Assembly (NCBI GenBank): GCA_026770025.1
Contig: JAMXDE010000013.1
Coordinates: forward strand, 1,054,001-1,118,000
From: Craspedostauros australis
Lineage: Eukaryota > Bacillariophyta > Bacillariophyceae > Mastogloiales > Achnanthaceae
Direction: 5' to 3'
DNA: 64,000 nt
A model generated the notes under the pieces. That model saw only the letters and a program-made list of their open reading frames with translations. It did no database searches and was not told where the DNA came from. Shown here piece after piece: positions 36,388-46,625 of this stretch. Numbering within the stretch: position 1 is the stretch's first letter; every line of letters begins with the position of its first letter. The position numbers were made by a program, and so were the translations under genes.

Positions 36388-36777
36388 ATGAAATCTTACG
36401 CATCCATCCTGCTGCTGGTCCTCGTCACGTTCCTGACGAACCCCGCCTCCGCCTTCGTGACACCCAACGCGGTGCGACACACCGTTGCCGTCCAGCCACG
36501 CAGCGCAAGCGCCCTCAACGAGCGCCAATGGAATTTCAACGAAGGCAGGTCGCCATGGGGTCTCAAGAAGAATGCCGAAACCTGGAATGGACGCGTTGCG
36601 CAGGTGGCCTTCGTGTGGGTCTTCCTGCAGGAGCTCATCCTCAACAAGGGCATCGTCGATGGTCTGCGCGATGGCGACACCATCTTCGTCGTCAACGCGG
36701 GTCTGTTCGCGTTCGGCGTCGTGGCGTTGACCGCGTGGTTGGCCATCCAGGGTGAAGATGATTACACCAAGGCCTAG
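36388..36777 (+). CDS. Plastid high-light-inducible-like (HLIP/one-helix) protein
   Basis: A 129-residue protein of the extended light-harvesting family. Residues 1-22 are a signal peptide ending ASA|F at 22/23, the junction that directs proteins into diatom-type complex plastids; 23-45 is a basic, Ser/Ala-rich transit peptide. The mature part has WGLKKNAETWNGRVAQVAF (57-75), matching the chlorophyll-binding helix motif ExxNGRxAM, with E64, N67 and R69 present but Gln at the usual Met. A second hydrophobic segment (about 98-120) follows, so it may span the thylakoid membrane twice. HLIPs bind chlorophyll and carotenoid in photoprotection and photosystem assembly. No intron. Convergent with the aminopeptidase gene downstream. 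Confidence 0.88.
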   Translation: MKSYASILLLVLVTFLTNPASAFVTPNAVRHTVAVQPRSASALNERQWNFNEGRSPWGLKKNAETWNGRVAQVAFVWVFLQELILNKGIVDGLRDGDTIFVVNAGLFAFGVVALTAWLAIQGEDDYTKA

Positions 36778-37462
36778 ACGAAGGCTCGCACTCGTACAGA
36801 ACACTGCAAGCACAACACACACTTCTGATACTGCTGCGGTGGATCTCTCTAGAAAGGGCGGCGCGTTGCTGCATGCTGGAACGAATGGATGGATGAGCAT
36901 TCTGCTCCATTCCATGACACGATACTGAATGGAGCCTCAACTCAACACATTCCACGCTGCTGAAAAAAAATGAACACTGGCAAAACCGCGCCTCTACCAC
37001 GGCAAATAAACAATCAACTAGAAATGGGAGCGAGGCCGCCTGCAAATGAACTTGGACGGTTGGACGCTTGGATGCAGAAGGACTGGGATTGAATAGAATG
37101 TGCGCACCAATGAACGCTCTGCCTCCCACCCAAAATGATATATCGACCACATCACATCGCATGCAGTACGTGCAACCCAATGCTACTCAATTCAAATCAA
37201 TGACGAAAACAAGGACCCGATCGTGCTTGCGACAAGCTACAAGTACACCCGCAAACAGGAGACGCGATCTTGATGCCGTCTGTCTATCACAACTATTATA
37301 CGAGTAAGATAAACCGAATGGATTTTTAGAAATTCTGACTGCATAGCGCAACTTTTCTGTCGTCTGAAGCTCCCGGAGAGAGGGACGCCAAGCATGTGGA
37401 CCAATCCTCTGCAGTCTCAGCTTTTCATACTGCACCGTTAGGGTTACACACTCACTTGATCG
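36778..37462. other. Convergent intergenic region between HLIP and aminopeptidase 3' ends
   Basis: 685 bp holding both 3' UTRs. No gene seen; an A-tract (AAAAAAAA at about 36963) is the main landmark. Confidence 0.6.
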
Positions 37463-39094
37463 CTATTCTTGCTGCAACTGCTTGACGAGGGAATGCAGAA
37501 GGGCGACGCCGTATCCCGTGGCACGCTCATCCTTCTTGTCGTGGACGGGATAGGCCATGTCGATGTGGATCCACTGCTTGCCTTCCTCCTCCAAGTACGA
37601 CTGCATGTGATTGGCGATGAACTGCCCCGCACACGAGACCTGCGCATTGGCGCGATCGCCCACCGAGTTCTTCATGTCGGCCACGGCGCTCTTGAATTCG
37701 GGGATGAAGAACTCGGGTGCGTAGGGCACGGCGTGCACGAGATCGCCGCAGCTGCGTCCCACCGTGATGGCCTTTGTCTCGAGGTCCTCATCGTTGCAGT
37801 AGATGGCGCCGAAGAAACGGCCCGTGGCGACGCCCTGCGCGCCCGTCAACGTCGCCATGTCCATGATGGTGCCGGGATTGAGATGTTGCACCGCGGCGGC
37901 GACGCCATCGGCCAAAACGAGGCGACCTTCGGCGTCCGTGTTGTTGATCTCGACGGTGCGGCCTGACAGCAGGGTGTGCACGTCGTCGGGACGCGTGGCG
38001 ATGGGGCTCACCGCGTTCTCCGCGAGGCACAGGATGGCGTGAACGGGGCGCTGGTTGCCCTGCTCCTGGGCGATGCTGCAGAAGGCGCCGAGGATGGCGG
38101 CGGCACCGCCCATGTCGCGCTTCATGCCGGGCATGCCGGTCTTCGTCTTGATCGACAGACCGCCCGTGTCGTAGACGATGCCCTTGCCCACGAGCACGAT
38201 GGAGGGGAGGGTCTTGGATTCGGGCGTCGGGTAGTGCTTCAAAGTGACGAGCGCCGGCGGGTTGGCCGCGGCCTTGCCGACGCCGTAGAGGCCGCCGTAT
38301 CCACCCTCCTTGAGGGCCTCGCCTTCGATGATCTCAACCGTCACGTTGGGCAGGCCATCCACCGCCGCCATGGCCTCCTTGACGAAGGCCGTCGTGTACA
38401 GCTCGTTGCAAGGCATGTCCACGAGCCGTCGAGTGAGGAGGATATTGCGACACACGGTGGTGAACTCTCGCAGCTGCTCGTCCGCTATGTCCGACGAGAA
38501 TGCGACTTGCAACGATGGTGTCTTTGGTGCATCGTCAGCAACGTTGGCATCGGCGTTAGCATCGGCAGCGCTGCTGTCTGTCTCTTTGCCTTTGGAAGAA
38601 CTAGACTTGCGAGAGTAGTAGTAGAAGCCGTCGGGCTTGGGCTTGTCCTCCTCCCCGTCGAACTTGGTGGCAACTCGTGCCACGGCGTGCGCCAGACTGG
38701 GAATGTGGGCCTGATCTTCGCACAGCAGCACCACCAACGTGGGCGCGCTGCCCTTGCCGCAGCCCAGGCCTTTGAGCAGCGACGCGACGTTGTGCGGTTG
38801 CCCTGGTGCGTTGTGACGCGACACGCGCGCAGGCAACCTCGCCATGGCGAACTTCAGCAACGCCGCGTCGCCGCGCGGAATCCAGTGCTGCGTGGACTGG
38901 CTGTCCTGCAGCGTGGCCCACATGGCGTTGAAGAACGGCAGGCCGCCGGGCGATTCCACGAGGAGCGGCATCAGCTGCTCGTACACGACTGATGCGAACG
39001 AGGCATCGTAGGCCTTGGCCGTTGCCACGACGACCACGCGCTCGATCGCGGCGGGATCTTGCACTGCTTTCACGTTGCTCACGTATTTCACCAT
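37463..39094 (-). CDS. NPEPL1: M17 leucyl aminopeptidase family, NPEPL1-like
   Basis: A 543-residue dinuclear metallo-aminopeptidase removing N-terminal residues from peptides. All M17 active-site residues are visible: K304 and D309 in GKGIVYDTGG, K316, D327 in MKRDMGGAA, and D387, E389 and R391 in NNTDAEGR. GKGIVYDTGGLSIK, LAENAVSPIATRPDD and SAVADMKNSVGDRAN match animal NPEPL1 more closely than cytosolic LAP3 or bacterial PepA. Between the N-terminal domain and the catalytic domain is a low-complexity Ser/Lys/Ala/Asp insert (about 162-192). No obvious targeting peptide, so probably cytosolic. Single exon; start at MVKYVSNVKAVQDP just downstream of a purine-rich leader. Divergent from the membrane-protein gene at 39877 with 782 bp between starts. 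Confidence 0.92.
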   Translation of the reverse strand: MVKYVSNVKAVQDPAAIERVVVVATAKAYDASFASVVYEQLMPLLVESPGGLPFFNAMWATLQDSQSTQHWIPRGDAALLKFAMARLPARVSRHNAPGQPHNVASLLKGLGCGKGSAPTLVVLLCEDQAHIPSLAHAVARVATKFDGEEDKPKPDGFYYYSRKSSSSKGKETDSSAADANADANVADDAPKTPSLQVAFSSDIADEQLREFTTVCRNILLTRRLVDMPCNELYTTAFVKEAMAAVDGLPNVTVEIIEGEALKEGGYGGLYGVGKAAANPPALVTLKHYPTPESKTLPSIVLVGKGIVYDTGGLSIKTKTGMPGMKRDMGGAAAILGAFCSIAQEQGNQRPVHAILCLAENAVSPIATRPDDVHTLLSGRTVEINNTDAEGRLVLADGVAAAVQHLNPGTIMDMATLTGAQGVATGRFFGAIYCNDEDLETKAITVGRSCGDLVHAVPYAPEFFIPEFKSAVADMKNSVGDRANAQVSCAGQFIANHMQSYLEEEGKQWIHIDMAYPVHDKKDERATGYGVALLHSLVKQLQQE

Positions 39095-39876
39095 CGTTAC
39101 CTTGCTTTGAATCTGCCTCTGGTTCTGCGGTTTGATGTGGCGCTCTTGGATTCAGATGGGGGCTGTATCTTCTGCCGCAGGTCTGGTTGCGCACGATGCC
39201 TCCTTCTCTTTTCTTCCTGTGGCAGAACAACACCAGGCATTCGCGCACTTGTGATCGTGAGTGTATCTTGGGGTGGGAAATGGATTTTTCTCGAGTGTTC
39301 GGTTCCCATCGACGGCAATGGTTCGATCGAACGAGTCAATTTGGCGCCAACGCAAACATTTGACTGCGCCGAATGATGCGGTTCTCCGCTGTTGTTGTCT
39401 TTGTTGTCAAAACTGCATGGAGACAATGAAGAGGAACAGACAACTCACAACATGATAACTCCTCACAATATTAATGTCCTCCGGTTCTTCTCTTGGGGGA
39501 AGATGGTGACTTCAACACAACACTCATCTGTGCTCGCAAAACAATGCGCGCCAACGACACACCTGTGACTCTAGCCGTTTGTGGGTGCAACGGTGTGCGT
39601 GCGGTCACTTGTATGCGTACAAGGACGTACTTGTATGCGCACAAGGACATACTTGTATGCATGTTTACTTGTCACGCACCAAAATGCACCAACGAGGGGC
39701 AGTTGACTGCATATCCGTAACAATGGACAACAGGGCCGTTCTTCAGACAGATCGAGAGAGGCAGAGGCGGAGACAGGGATTCGCCTTCGACACAATTCTC
39801 ATAATCTGCAATTCACAGCATTCTAACTCATCAACGACCAGTTCACAACACTATCACCACAACCACAACCACAACC
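39095..39876. promoter_or_regulatory. Shared divergent promoter region
   Basis: 782 bp between two divergent start codons. It contains the 22-bp repeat array at 39607-39671 and, next to the plus-strand ATG, ACAACC repeats at about 39857-39876. No gene recognised within it. Confidence 0.5.
39607..39671. repeat. 22-bp tandem repeat made of inverted repeats (CTTGTA-N4-TACAAG)
   Basis: Units begin at 39607, 39629 and 39651. The first contains CTTGTATGCGTACAAG, a perfect 6-bp inverted repeat around TGCG; the second differs by one base, and the third keeps only the left arm. Regular spacing and dyad symmetry in a divergent promoter suggest a dimeric transcription-factor site. Confidence 0.6.
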
Positions 39877-41127
39877 ATGCTTCCTCCACTCACAAACAAG
39901 GCCACAATCGGTAAGCACAACCAACCGGGCCGCTTGGGATGTCAGACGCTGGCGAATGCACGGCTCTACATTTCTATACTCGCGCACTGCCACGACACAC
40001 TCTCCTCTCCTGCTCCGTACAACTACGAATACAATGCTCTACTCGACTCTATTCACTTCCTCACCAGTTCATTTCGTGGTGTGCGACTGCAACACCACAC
40101 TTCATACTTCACACTGACACCATATCATTATTCTGTGCAATATCATCCACTCTGCCATGTATTATGCTTCCCTCCTGCGTCTTTAGTCCACGGCGAGACC
40201 CCGATCAGCGAACGCACCAACGCCACTTTCCTGAGCAACCTGCAACCATTCCAGGCGCCGCTTCATTGGCACGCGCAACAGTTCGCTACCATCGGCCTGA
40301 TCCTGACCACCCTGAACATCCCCATCGCTCGCAAGCTCTTCACGGCCGTCTTTCGAAATGTTCCTGGCACGCATTACAGGGAGAAGTACGCGCCGGGGTG
40401 GTTCAAGCCCCTCTCCATCAAGGCTTGGGCGGCCCATCTTGCCACGATGCCGTGGGGCATGGAACTCACGTCGCACTTTATTCGGATGCACCGCTATACC
40501 ACCGCCACTCAAGATGCCAGCGACGGGAATGAAACGAACGATCCAAAAAACAAGACGTGGTTGAGCCGGCTGATGCCAAGCACCACGCATTCTTACCGAA
40601 CGCTCGGCATGCTCTTCGCCGTATCCCAATTGCAAGCTTTGTTCGCATTGATGGCCCACGCCATGATCAACGTCAACCCCACTCTGGAGGTCTCCGTCAT
40701 GGTCGCGGAATCCATCCTCATGCGGCTTCACGTCTTCGGTGCTGGTCTGGCGCTGATGTTCGGCTGGTGGACGATGATCCCGGTGGCGGGGTTGCTGCTG
40801 ACCGACAGGCTCTTCTTCGACAACGTCCCGGGCATCATCCTTTCCACATTCTCGATGGTCGTCATTCTCTGCCTTCGCGGTCTGCCGGTCGCCTTCAAAA
40901 CGGGATGGTCCTTGCTCGGGTTCTTGCCGATCATCTATCTCGATTCCTCCAACGATGATGGGCACACGCTGGGCGCTAGCCTCCTTAGCATCCCGCTGTC
41001 CATCATGTGCGCCGGGCTATCCGCCTACGCCAGACGAACGACTAGGCAGCCGACGAACGAATCAACGACGCAGGGATCCGGCAACGATTCCTTCCCTGCT
41101 GCTCTCGCGAAACTGCTCAAATCGTAG
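39877..41127 (+). CDS. Multi-pass membrane protein of unknown function (spliced)
   Basis: Two exons, 39877-39910 and 40187-41127, joined across a 276-nt phase-1 intron (donor CG|GTAAGC, acceptor CTTTAG). The spliced product is 324 residues; read without splicing, the insert is low-quality coding sequence. Hydrophobic segments fit about six membrane spans: around FATIGLILTTLNI, LGMLFAVSQLQALFALMAH, HVFGAGLALMFGWW, VPGIILSTFSMVVILCL, WSLLGFLPIIYL and LLSIPLSIMCAGLSA. A polar loop of about 40 residues (ATQDASDGNETNDPKNK) separates the first span from the rest. No signal peptide. I do not recognise the family and assign no function. Confidence 0.75.
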   Translation: MLPPLTNKATIGKHNQPGRLGCQTLANARLYISILAHCHDTLSSPAPYNYEYNALLDSIHFLTSSFRGVRLQHHTSYFTLTPYHYSVQYHPLCHVLCFPPASLVHGETPISERTNATFLSNLQPFQAPLHWHAQQFATIGLILTTLNIPIARKLFTAVFRNVPGTHYREKYAPGWFKPLSIKAWAAHLATMPWGMELTSHFIRMHRYTTATQDASDGNETNDPKNKTWLSRLMPSTTHSYRTLGMLFAVSQLQALFALMAHAMINVNPTLEVSVMVAESILMRLHVFGAGLALMFGWWTMIPVAGLLLTDRLFFDNVPGIILSTFSMVVILCLRGLPVAFKTGWSLLGFLPIIYLDSSNDDGHTLGASLLSIPLSIMCAGLSAYARRTTRQPTNESTTQGSGNDSFPAALAKLLKS

Positions 41128-42242
41128 CGCAGCCAGCATGGTCGGAGCAGACGAAAATGCATCATCCTTACACTAGAACATGAGCACAACAGAGGGCTGC
41201 AGAATCGAAAGCATAGAAAAATACAGCATACCGGATGATGTAACATGTGATATAATAATATTATATTATACTCAATGAGTCTTGTAGAAGCAGTGCACAT
41301 ACGAGAGTATGATCCGCTTCACGCAAAATCGACTTGACTCTGCGGCCTCCGGCCTACCTTGCTTGCGTGCCGCACGGTGTTGTGTGTAGTTGGCGCACTG
41401 GTCGTCCATTGACAATCCTTCTCGGACACTCTTGCGTGTATATTTAGTCAATCCAGTCAATCCAGTCATGATCCCTGGGTGTTCAGATACGTCTGTCCAA
41501 TGTCGGAGTTCGCTGTTTGGAAACGTGTTTCTCTCCCCGCTTGGCGAATTTGCCTTCACTTTGTCGGTCATCAAATCAAATTGAGACGAAAATGCTCGTG
41601 ACGCATTTGGCCCTCCCGACCGCACGTCACAGCGCCAACGATCAAATGGCACAGCGCGAAGGCGGTGGAGACTCCAAATCCTAACGAGAGGGGCACAAGA
41701 GCCAGAACCGCGCCGCCAGAGGCCACCCAGTAACAAAGTTGGATACAAAGCCAGCACAGCGATCCAACCTTCTGTTCCGCGCGCTTCACAAGACGGTCCA
41801 CCACCAGGTGGCTGTTTCTTGTAAGAGTGCGGATGCCCTTGGTGATAAATCAGCACCAAAGAGGCGTCCACCAGACATCAAATTACGAACCAATCGCACA
41901 GGCGTTTCAACACATCTGATTCCAAGCGCTGGAGAGATTGGTCTGTGAACTAAAAACGATTCACCACATGCCGGTAGAGCGTGATGTTGCCGCCATCCGA
42001 ATGATTTAGTGGCTCGTGCGACACAGCGGATGACGCTTCTTCGCATCTTCTGGGCAAAGCGGAGCCAACATCAAACCAAGATCAAGGATGCGCGCCGTTC
42101 ACTTGAATTCCCATCTCTACTGTAAATGTTCTGCGTCGGACGTGGCCGAAGAGAGTATGCACAGACCCCTCCACCGGCTCGTAAAGATCAAATCCCTGCC
42201 CTCCAACAGACTCGAAGGCCACAAAAAACGAATGCGACGAAG
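41128..42242. other. Intergenic region and 5' side of the first ATPase gene
   Basis: Begins with an A/T-rich 3' UTR (TATAATAATATTATATTATA-like, 41250-41270). A 199-codon open frame on the minus strand (41871-41272) is unrecognisable. The promoter of ATPase copy 1 here lacks the 34-bp block found before copies 2 and 3. Confidence 0.5.
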
Positions 42243-45200
42243 ATGACGACCACTACCACAACCATGGTAGCAGAGGCGGCGATGACGCCGGCAGGAAAAC
42301 TCACACTGGCGACACCAGGCGAGGCATGCCTCGCATTCGACAAGGTTGGTCTGGTGGGACGTGAAACTGAAATCCGCATCCTCCTCAACACCATCCGAAG
42401 ACAATCCAAGAAACAAAGAGATTCATCTTCAAGCCAAGACTCTCCGGCTGGCCATGTGAAGGCGCCAACCTCACCAATCAAGCAGCTCGTCAGCAACAAT
42501 GCTCTGGATACCAATACTTGCAGCAGCAGCAGCAGCAGCAGTAACAGCAGCAGCAGCGGCGGCGGCGGCAGCACAGGAAGTGGTATCATCAACGAAGGTG
42601 CAAAGAACATCAGGAACGAAGCGAGGAAGGACTCGCCAACATCACTGCCAAAAGTCGCAAATGAAATCACAACACTTGCCGCTCAAAGTCAGATCCGATC
42701 CTTGGTATTGATCTCTGGCCAATCTGGAAGTGGAAAGTCAACCCTCGTCAAAGAAGCGCGGGAACGGCTGCTGTCTCAAACAACATGCTGCAGCGTTCCT
42801 GACAAAGCTCAGAATAGCGATGGCGCGGACGAAGCCTTCCATGGATTCTTCGCAACAGGAAAATGCGAGTTATCGACCAAGAAGGAGGGCGTGCCATACG
42901 CAGGGATCCAGTCAGCCATGATGGAACTGTGCGAGCAGGTGGCAAATAGGGCTCACACAGAACTCAACACCTCGACAGGCGGTCACCCAAGCAAGCAGGT
43001 TGCTGGAGCCAAACAACGGACGCTCGCATCGTTGGTGTCGAAAGGGCTGTCAAGGGGAGAGGTGGAACTGCTCGCTCACGTCATCCCAAACATAGAAACC
43101 ATCGTATCGGTTCAAGCATCTCATCAATCTGCCCTTGCCATCACTCTTGGATCCACCAAGCTGACTGCAAAGCGTCGCCCGGCATCGGCGCTCTCGTCGT
43201 CGCCGCATGTCACTTCTAATGATTCTGTCTCTGCATCGGCTTTCAGTGTTACTGCAGGCAATGGGCCATCCATCAATTACAAGAGTCACACACAACGAAT
43301 CACATACGTGTTACGCAGGTTCATGCAGATACTCTGCACCTACTGCCCAGTCGTGATGGCCATCGACGATCTGCAGTGGGCGGACCGAGAATCTTTAGCC
43401 CTTGTACAATCCTGGCTGCTGGACAGTCGGAGCACATCATTGACCATCATCGGACTGTACCGTTCGAACATGCTGGATGCAAACCAGACCCTGAAGGCAA
43501 CTCTAGCATCGTTGGAGGACTCGAAGAGGGAGAGGTCCATTCGGATCGTCAAGCTTTTGGTCGAGGACTTGAATGTGGATGGAGTAGCTGCGTACTTGCG
43601 ACGCCTCTTCCGTGTATCTTCACTCCAGCACCGCGAAGTTGATTCTCCCGATCATTCAGAGGCCGAACCATCGCTTGTTCGGTTTATGCCACTGGCAGAG
43701 GTCGTGCATGCGAAGACTGGAGGCAACCTGTTCTTCATCCAGCAGTACCTCGACTCGCTCGTCAAGGATGGCCTCGTCACCCACAGTCTTCCTACTGCAT
43801 TGCCAACAACAGCAGAGGCACTCCCAGAAGCAGCGATGAATGATCTCGGCCACTCGTCAGCATGGGCCTGGGATGTGAAAACAGTCACGGTCAATGCAGC
43901 GACCTCGGGCAACGGCATCATGGATCTCATGAAGACAAGACTCCAAAAGTCAGCTTCCAAGCACTGGATCTTGTCGATCGCGGCATGCCTCGGAGCCACG
44001 TTCTCTTCTTCGCACGTATGTGCAGTCATCGGGGGCCTCTTCATCCACTCCAGCCACTCCAAGTTCTTCCGTGAGGTGTTCCAAGTCGCCAAGATCATCA
44101 AGGAGGCAGAAATCGTTGCTGCCCTCAAGGTGTTCCGGTCCGAGAAGCTAATCGAAAAGACCAACACCTCGCATTCTCAAAGCTCGGCGCCAACCGATGG
44201 CAGCCCCCAACGACTGCTCACCACGGAAAAGACAGCGAGCACAAATACAAATGCAAACACAAGTCCAAAGCGATCCAAATCCACCCAATACAGCTTCGTT
44301 CACGACAAGGTCCAAGAGGCCGCGCTGGCCGTCGTACCCACAGAAGACCAGCTGGCGGAGCTCAAGTACAGAGTTGGAGAGATCTTGTTGTACGCGCTAT
44401 CTGAGGACGAGCTCAATGACAAGATCTTCATGATCACGAATCTCCTCAACACGAGACCCGATCTCATGCCCGGCTATCGGAAACTGGACTGTCGCATGAA
44501 GATCATCATGCTCAACCACAAGGCTGGACAGCAGGCCGCCAGCTCATCAGCATTCCATCTGGCATCTTCATACTTCGACATGGCGATCCATCTCCTCCCT
44601 GACAATCACTGGCGGGAATCACCCATGCAGAGCCTTGAGCTGTACTCATCGGCAGCGGAGACCCATTTCGTGATCACCAGCTTCGCCAAGGCACAAATGT
44701 ACTGCAAGGAGATCATCGCTCAAAACTGTGATGTACTGAACAAAGTTCGTGCTTATCACACCTTGATCGACATATCTCTGTCGGAAATCGAGACGACTGG
44801 CGCGGAAGGAGCTGTCGGCATGTCCCTTGACCTGCTATCGCAGCTTGGATGCACAGTTCCTTCATCGAGCTTTGGCCGGGTGATATACATCCTCCGGGGG
44901 TTGGTCACGGCAAAGCGCACAGTTCGACGATTGCAGAGAGAGATGAGAGACACGCTCTCCATGTTGAACGACGATCGACACGAGGCCGTAATGAAAACAT
45001 TGGACAAGCTGAACCTGACAGCATACTTAGTCGCGCCCGATCTAATTCCATTGATCGCACAGAAGGCACTACGGCTGAGCTTGAAGCGTGGAATCACCAC
45101 GTACGCCTCATCCGCCTTATCATTCCAAGCCGCCATCGTCGCTGCTTTGATGGAGGATGTTGACGTAGCGTACAAGTACGGGCAGCTGGCTCTCGGGATC

Positions 45201-46154
45201 GTGAAGGCATCGGATGATCGTAGTTTGGATGCCAAAATCCTCTTTTACCATCACACCAGCATCCATCACTGGAAACATCCGATCGAGAGCAGCATCGATC
45301 CTTTGTTGGAGGCCTCCAGAAGTGGTATGTCGACTGGCGACGTCGAGACTGGCGCTTGGTGCTTGTACGCATATATCTTCAACTGCGTAGTTGCAGGTAA
45401 GCCACTTACCTCCATCGACAAAGATTCGTTGGTCCACACAAACACCATGAGAGATTTCCAGCAGACCAGGCAGTATCAGCTGACCCTCATGCTTTGGCAA
45501 GCCGCATTGAACCTTCGAGGTGCTTCCAGCCACACCACGGCATTGATCGGGGACGCATACAATGAAAGGGATGCTGCATACGACGAAAATCACCGACTGG
45601 CTGAGGTATACGACCGTATGCACGGATGCGCCCATCTGTATCTTGCCACTTACTTCGGCGATTATCAGTTTGGCTCCGAAATCGCAATCGAATCTTGCCT
45701 CGAATATGTCAAACAGATACCGTCCAGTTTCACCCTCGCCCCCCTCCTCTTCAACGGTGCCTTCTGCTGCTTTGGTATGGCTAACAGATGCAAACCATCG
45801 TACTATACGAAGCACGCTCGCACATTCATGAAGATACTGAAGAGGTGGGCCAAGAAGGGAAATCCGAATTGTGTTCCGTACCTTGCGCTGCTGAACGCGG
45901 AAGAGAGTGCTTTGAAGAAGCAAGACAGGAGAGCCATGGAACAATACGAAGAAGCCATCCGGATGATGAAGGGAAGAGGGTATATTCATGACCAAGCTCT
46001 CGCGAACGAGCGGTACTCCGCGTTCTACGCAACCAGAGGCGACAGGGAAAAGGCAAAACTGTACTTGAAGGAGTCCATATGTCTGAACAAGAAGTGGGGC
46101 GCGAACAAGAAGGTTGAGATGCTGCTGCAGCAGTACAGGTCAGATTATGAGTAG
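42243..46154 (+). CDS. STAND/AAA_16-type ATPase with helical-repeat C-terminus, copy 1
   Basis: A 1,303-residue predicted signalling ATPase. Walker A GQSGSGKST at 159-167 and Walker B VVMAIDDLQWAD with Asp375-Asp376, the DDLQWAD form of Orc1/MalT-like predicted ATPases. From about 680 (SFVHDKVQEAAL) to the end the sequence follows the helical region of bacterial Ser/Thr kinase-AAA-GAF-histidine kinase proteins, including EILLYALSEDELNDKIF and the closing WGANKKVEMLLQQY, after which those proteins start a GAF domain. Here nothing follows and no kinase precedes. Ser/Gly repeat at about 90-115, Asn-rich repeat near 670. Start chosen by alignment to copy 2; the frame reaches an ATG at 42126. Relative to copy 2 it ends at TAG where copy 2 has TGG. 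Role unknown. Confidence 0.85.
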   Translation: MTTTTTTMVAEAAMTPAGKLTLATPGEACLAFDKVGLVGRETEIRILLNTIRRQSKKQRDSSSSQDSPAGHVKAPTSPIKQLVSNNALDTNTCSSSSSSSNSSSSGGGGSTGSGIINEGAKNIRNEARKDSPTSLPKVANEITTLAAQSQIRSLVLISGQSGSGKSTLVKEARERLLSQTTCCSVPDKAQNSDGADEAFHGFFATGKCELSTKKEGVPYAGIQSAMMELCEQVANRAHTELNTSTGGHPSKQVAGAKQRTLASLVSKGLSRGEVELLAHVIPNIETIVSVQASHQSALAITLGSTKLTAKRRPASALSSSPHVTSNDSVSASAFSVTAGNGPSINYKSHTQRITYVLRRFMQILCTYCPVVMAIDDLQWADRESLALVQSWLLDSRSTSLTIIGLYRSNMLDANQTLKATLASLEDSKRERSIRIVKLLVEDLNVDGVAAYLRRLFRVSSLQHREVDSPDHSEAEPSLVRFMPLAEVVHAKTGGNLFFIQQYLDSLVKDGLVTHSLPTALPTTAEALPEAAMNDLGHSSAWAWDVKTVTVNAATSGNGIMDLMKTRLQKSASKHWILSIAACLGATFSSSHVCAVIGGLFIHSSHSKFFREVFQVAKIIKEAEIVAALKVFRSEKLIEKTNTSHSQSSAPTDGSPQRLLTTEKTASTNTNANTSPKRSKSTQYSFVHDKVQEAALAVVPTEDQLAELKYRVGEILLYALSEDELNDKIFMITNLLNTRPDLMPGYRKLDCRMKIIMLNHKAGQQAASSSAFHLASSYFDMAIHLLPDNHWRESPMQSLELYSSAAETHFVITSFAKAQMYCKEIIAQNCDVLNKVRAYHTLIDISLSEIETTGAEGAVGMSLDLLSQLGCTVPSSSFGRVIYILRGLVTAKRTVRRLQREMRDTLSMLNDDRHEAVMKTLDKLNLTAYLVAPDLIPLIAQKALRLSLKRGITTYASSALSFQAAIVAALMEDVDVAYKYGQLALGIVKASDDRSLDAKILFYHHTSIHHWKHPIESSIDPLLEASRSGMSTGDVETGAWCLYAYIFNCVVAGKPLTSIDKDSLVHTNTMRDFQQTRQYQLTLMLWQAALNLRGASSHTTALIGDAYNERDAAYDENHRLAEVYDRMHGCAHLYLATYFGDYQFGSEIAIESCLEYVKQIPSSFTLAPLLFNGAFCCFGMANRCKPSYYTKHARTFMKILKRWAKKGNPNCVPYLALLNAEESALKKQDRRAMEQYEEAIRMMKGRGYIHDQALANERYSAFYATRGDREKAKLYLKESICLNKKWGANKKVEMLLQQYRSDYE

Positions 46155-46625
46155 GAAGCAGATTGCGATTCTGGTGGCACCTCCTCGTGCATACCGATTC
46201 GCCTCCAGCAGCCAAGCTGAGTTGCCGAGTGGGGCGGCAAGGATTGCGTCCCGTCCAACTGGGCTCGAAACCGTGTACCTTCATCGTAGCGTTCAGGTGC
46301 TGGTAACCTAACAGAGCAATGCATTATTACAGAATATGTCAGATTGCACCACCCGCCAATACAGATGCTGAATCGGTGCCACAGCTTGTTGCTTCATTGG
46401 TAATACTGGTGTTACTGGGGTGGCGCTTCTGTTCTCGGTTTGGTTGACCCCTGGATTGTGCGGGTTGGATCTCAATGTGGAGATACCGCACAACCGCATG
46501 TTAATTCACCCAAGAATAAATCTCCTACCGGTGGGCGAATTGTATTCCATGTGTCCTGCGCAACCCACGAGTAGGTGCACCGTCCCTCGCGAAGAAATAT
46601 GCTCTTTGGTCGTGATGTGTACCAT
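46155..46625. other. Left flank of the large transposon; 3' part of tandem unit 1
   Basis: 471 bp aligning in patches with 62880-63328 downstream of copy 2, for example GGCTCGAAACCG and TTGGTCGTGATGT. This is the duplicated intergenic spacer, cut by the insertion at 46625/46626. No gene seen. Confidence 0.7.

Noticed and set aside
36205-36915. 236-codon minus-strand frame
   Set aside because: Antisense shadow of the HLIP gene.
42126-42242. N-terminal extension of ATPase copy 1 from the ATG at 42126
   Set aside because: The 39 extra residues have no counterpart in copy 2, whose start aligns with 42243; usage cannot be excluded.
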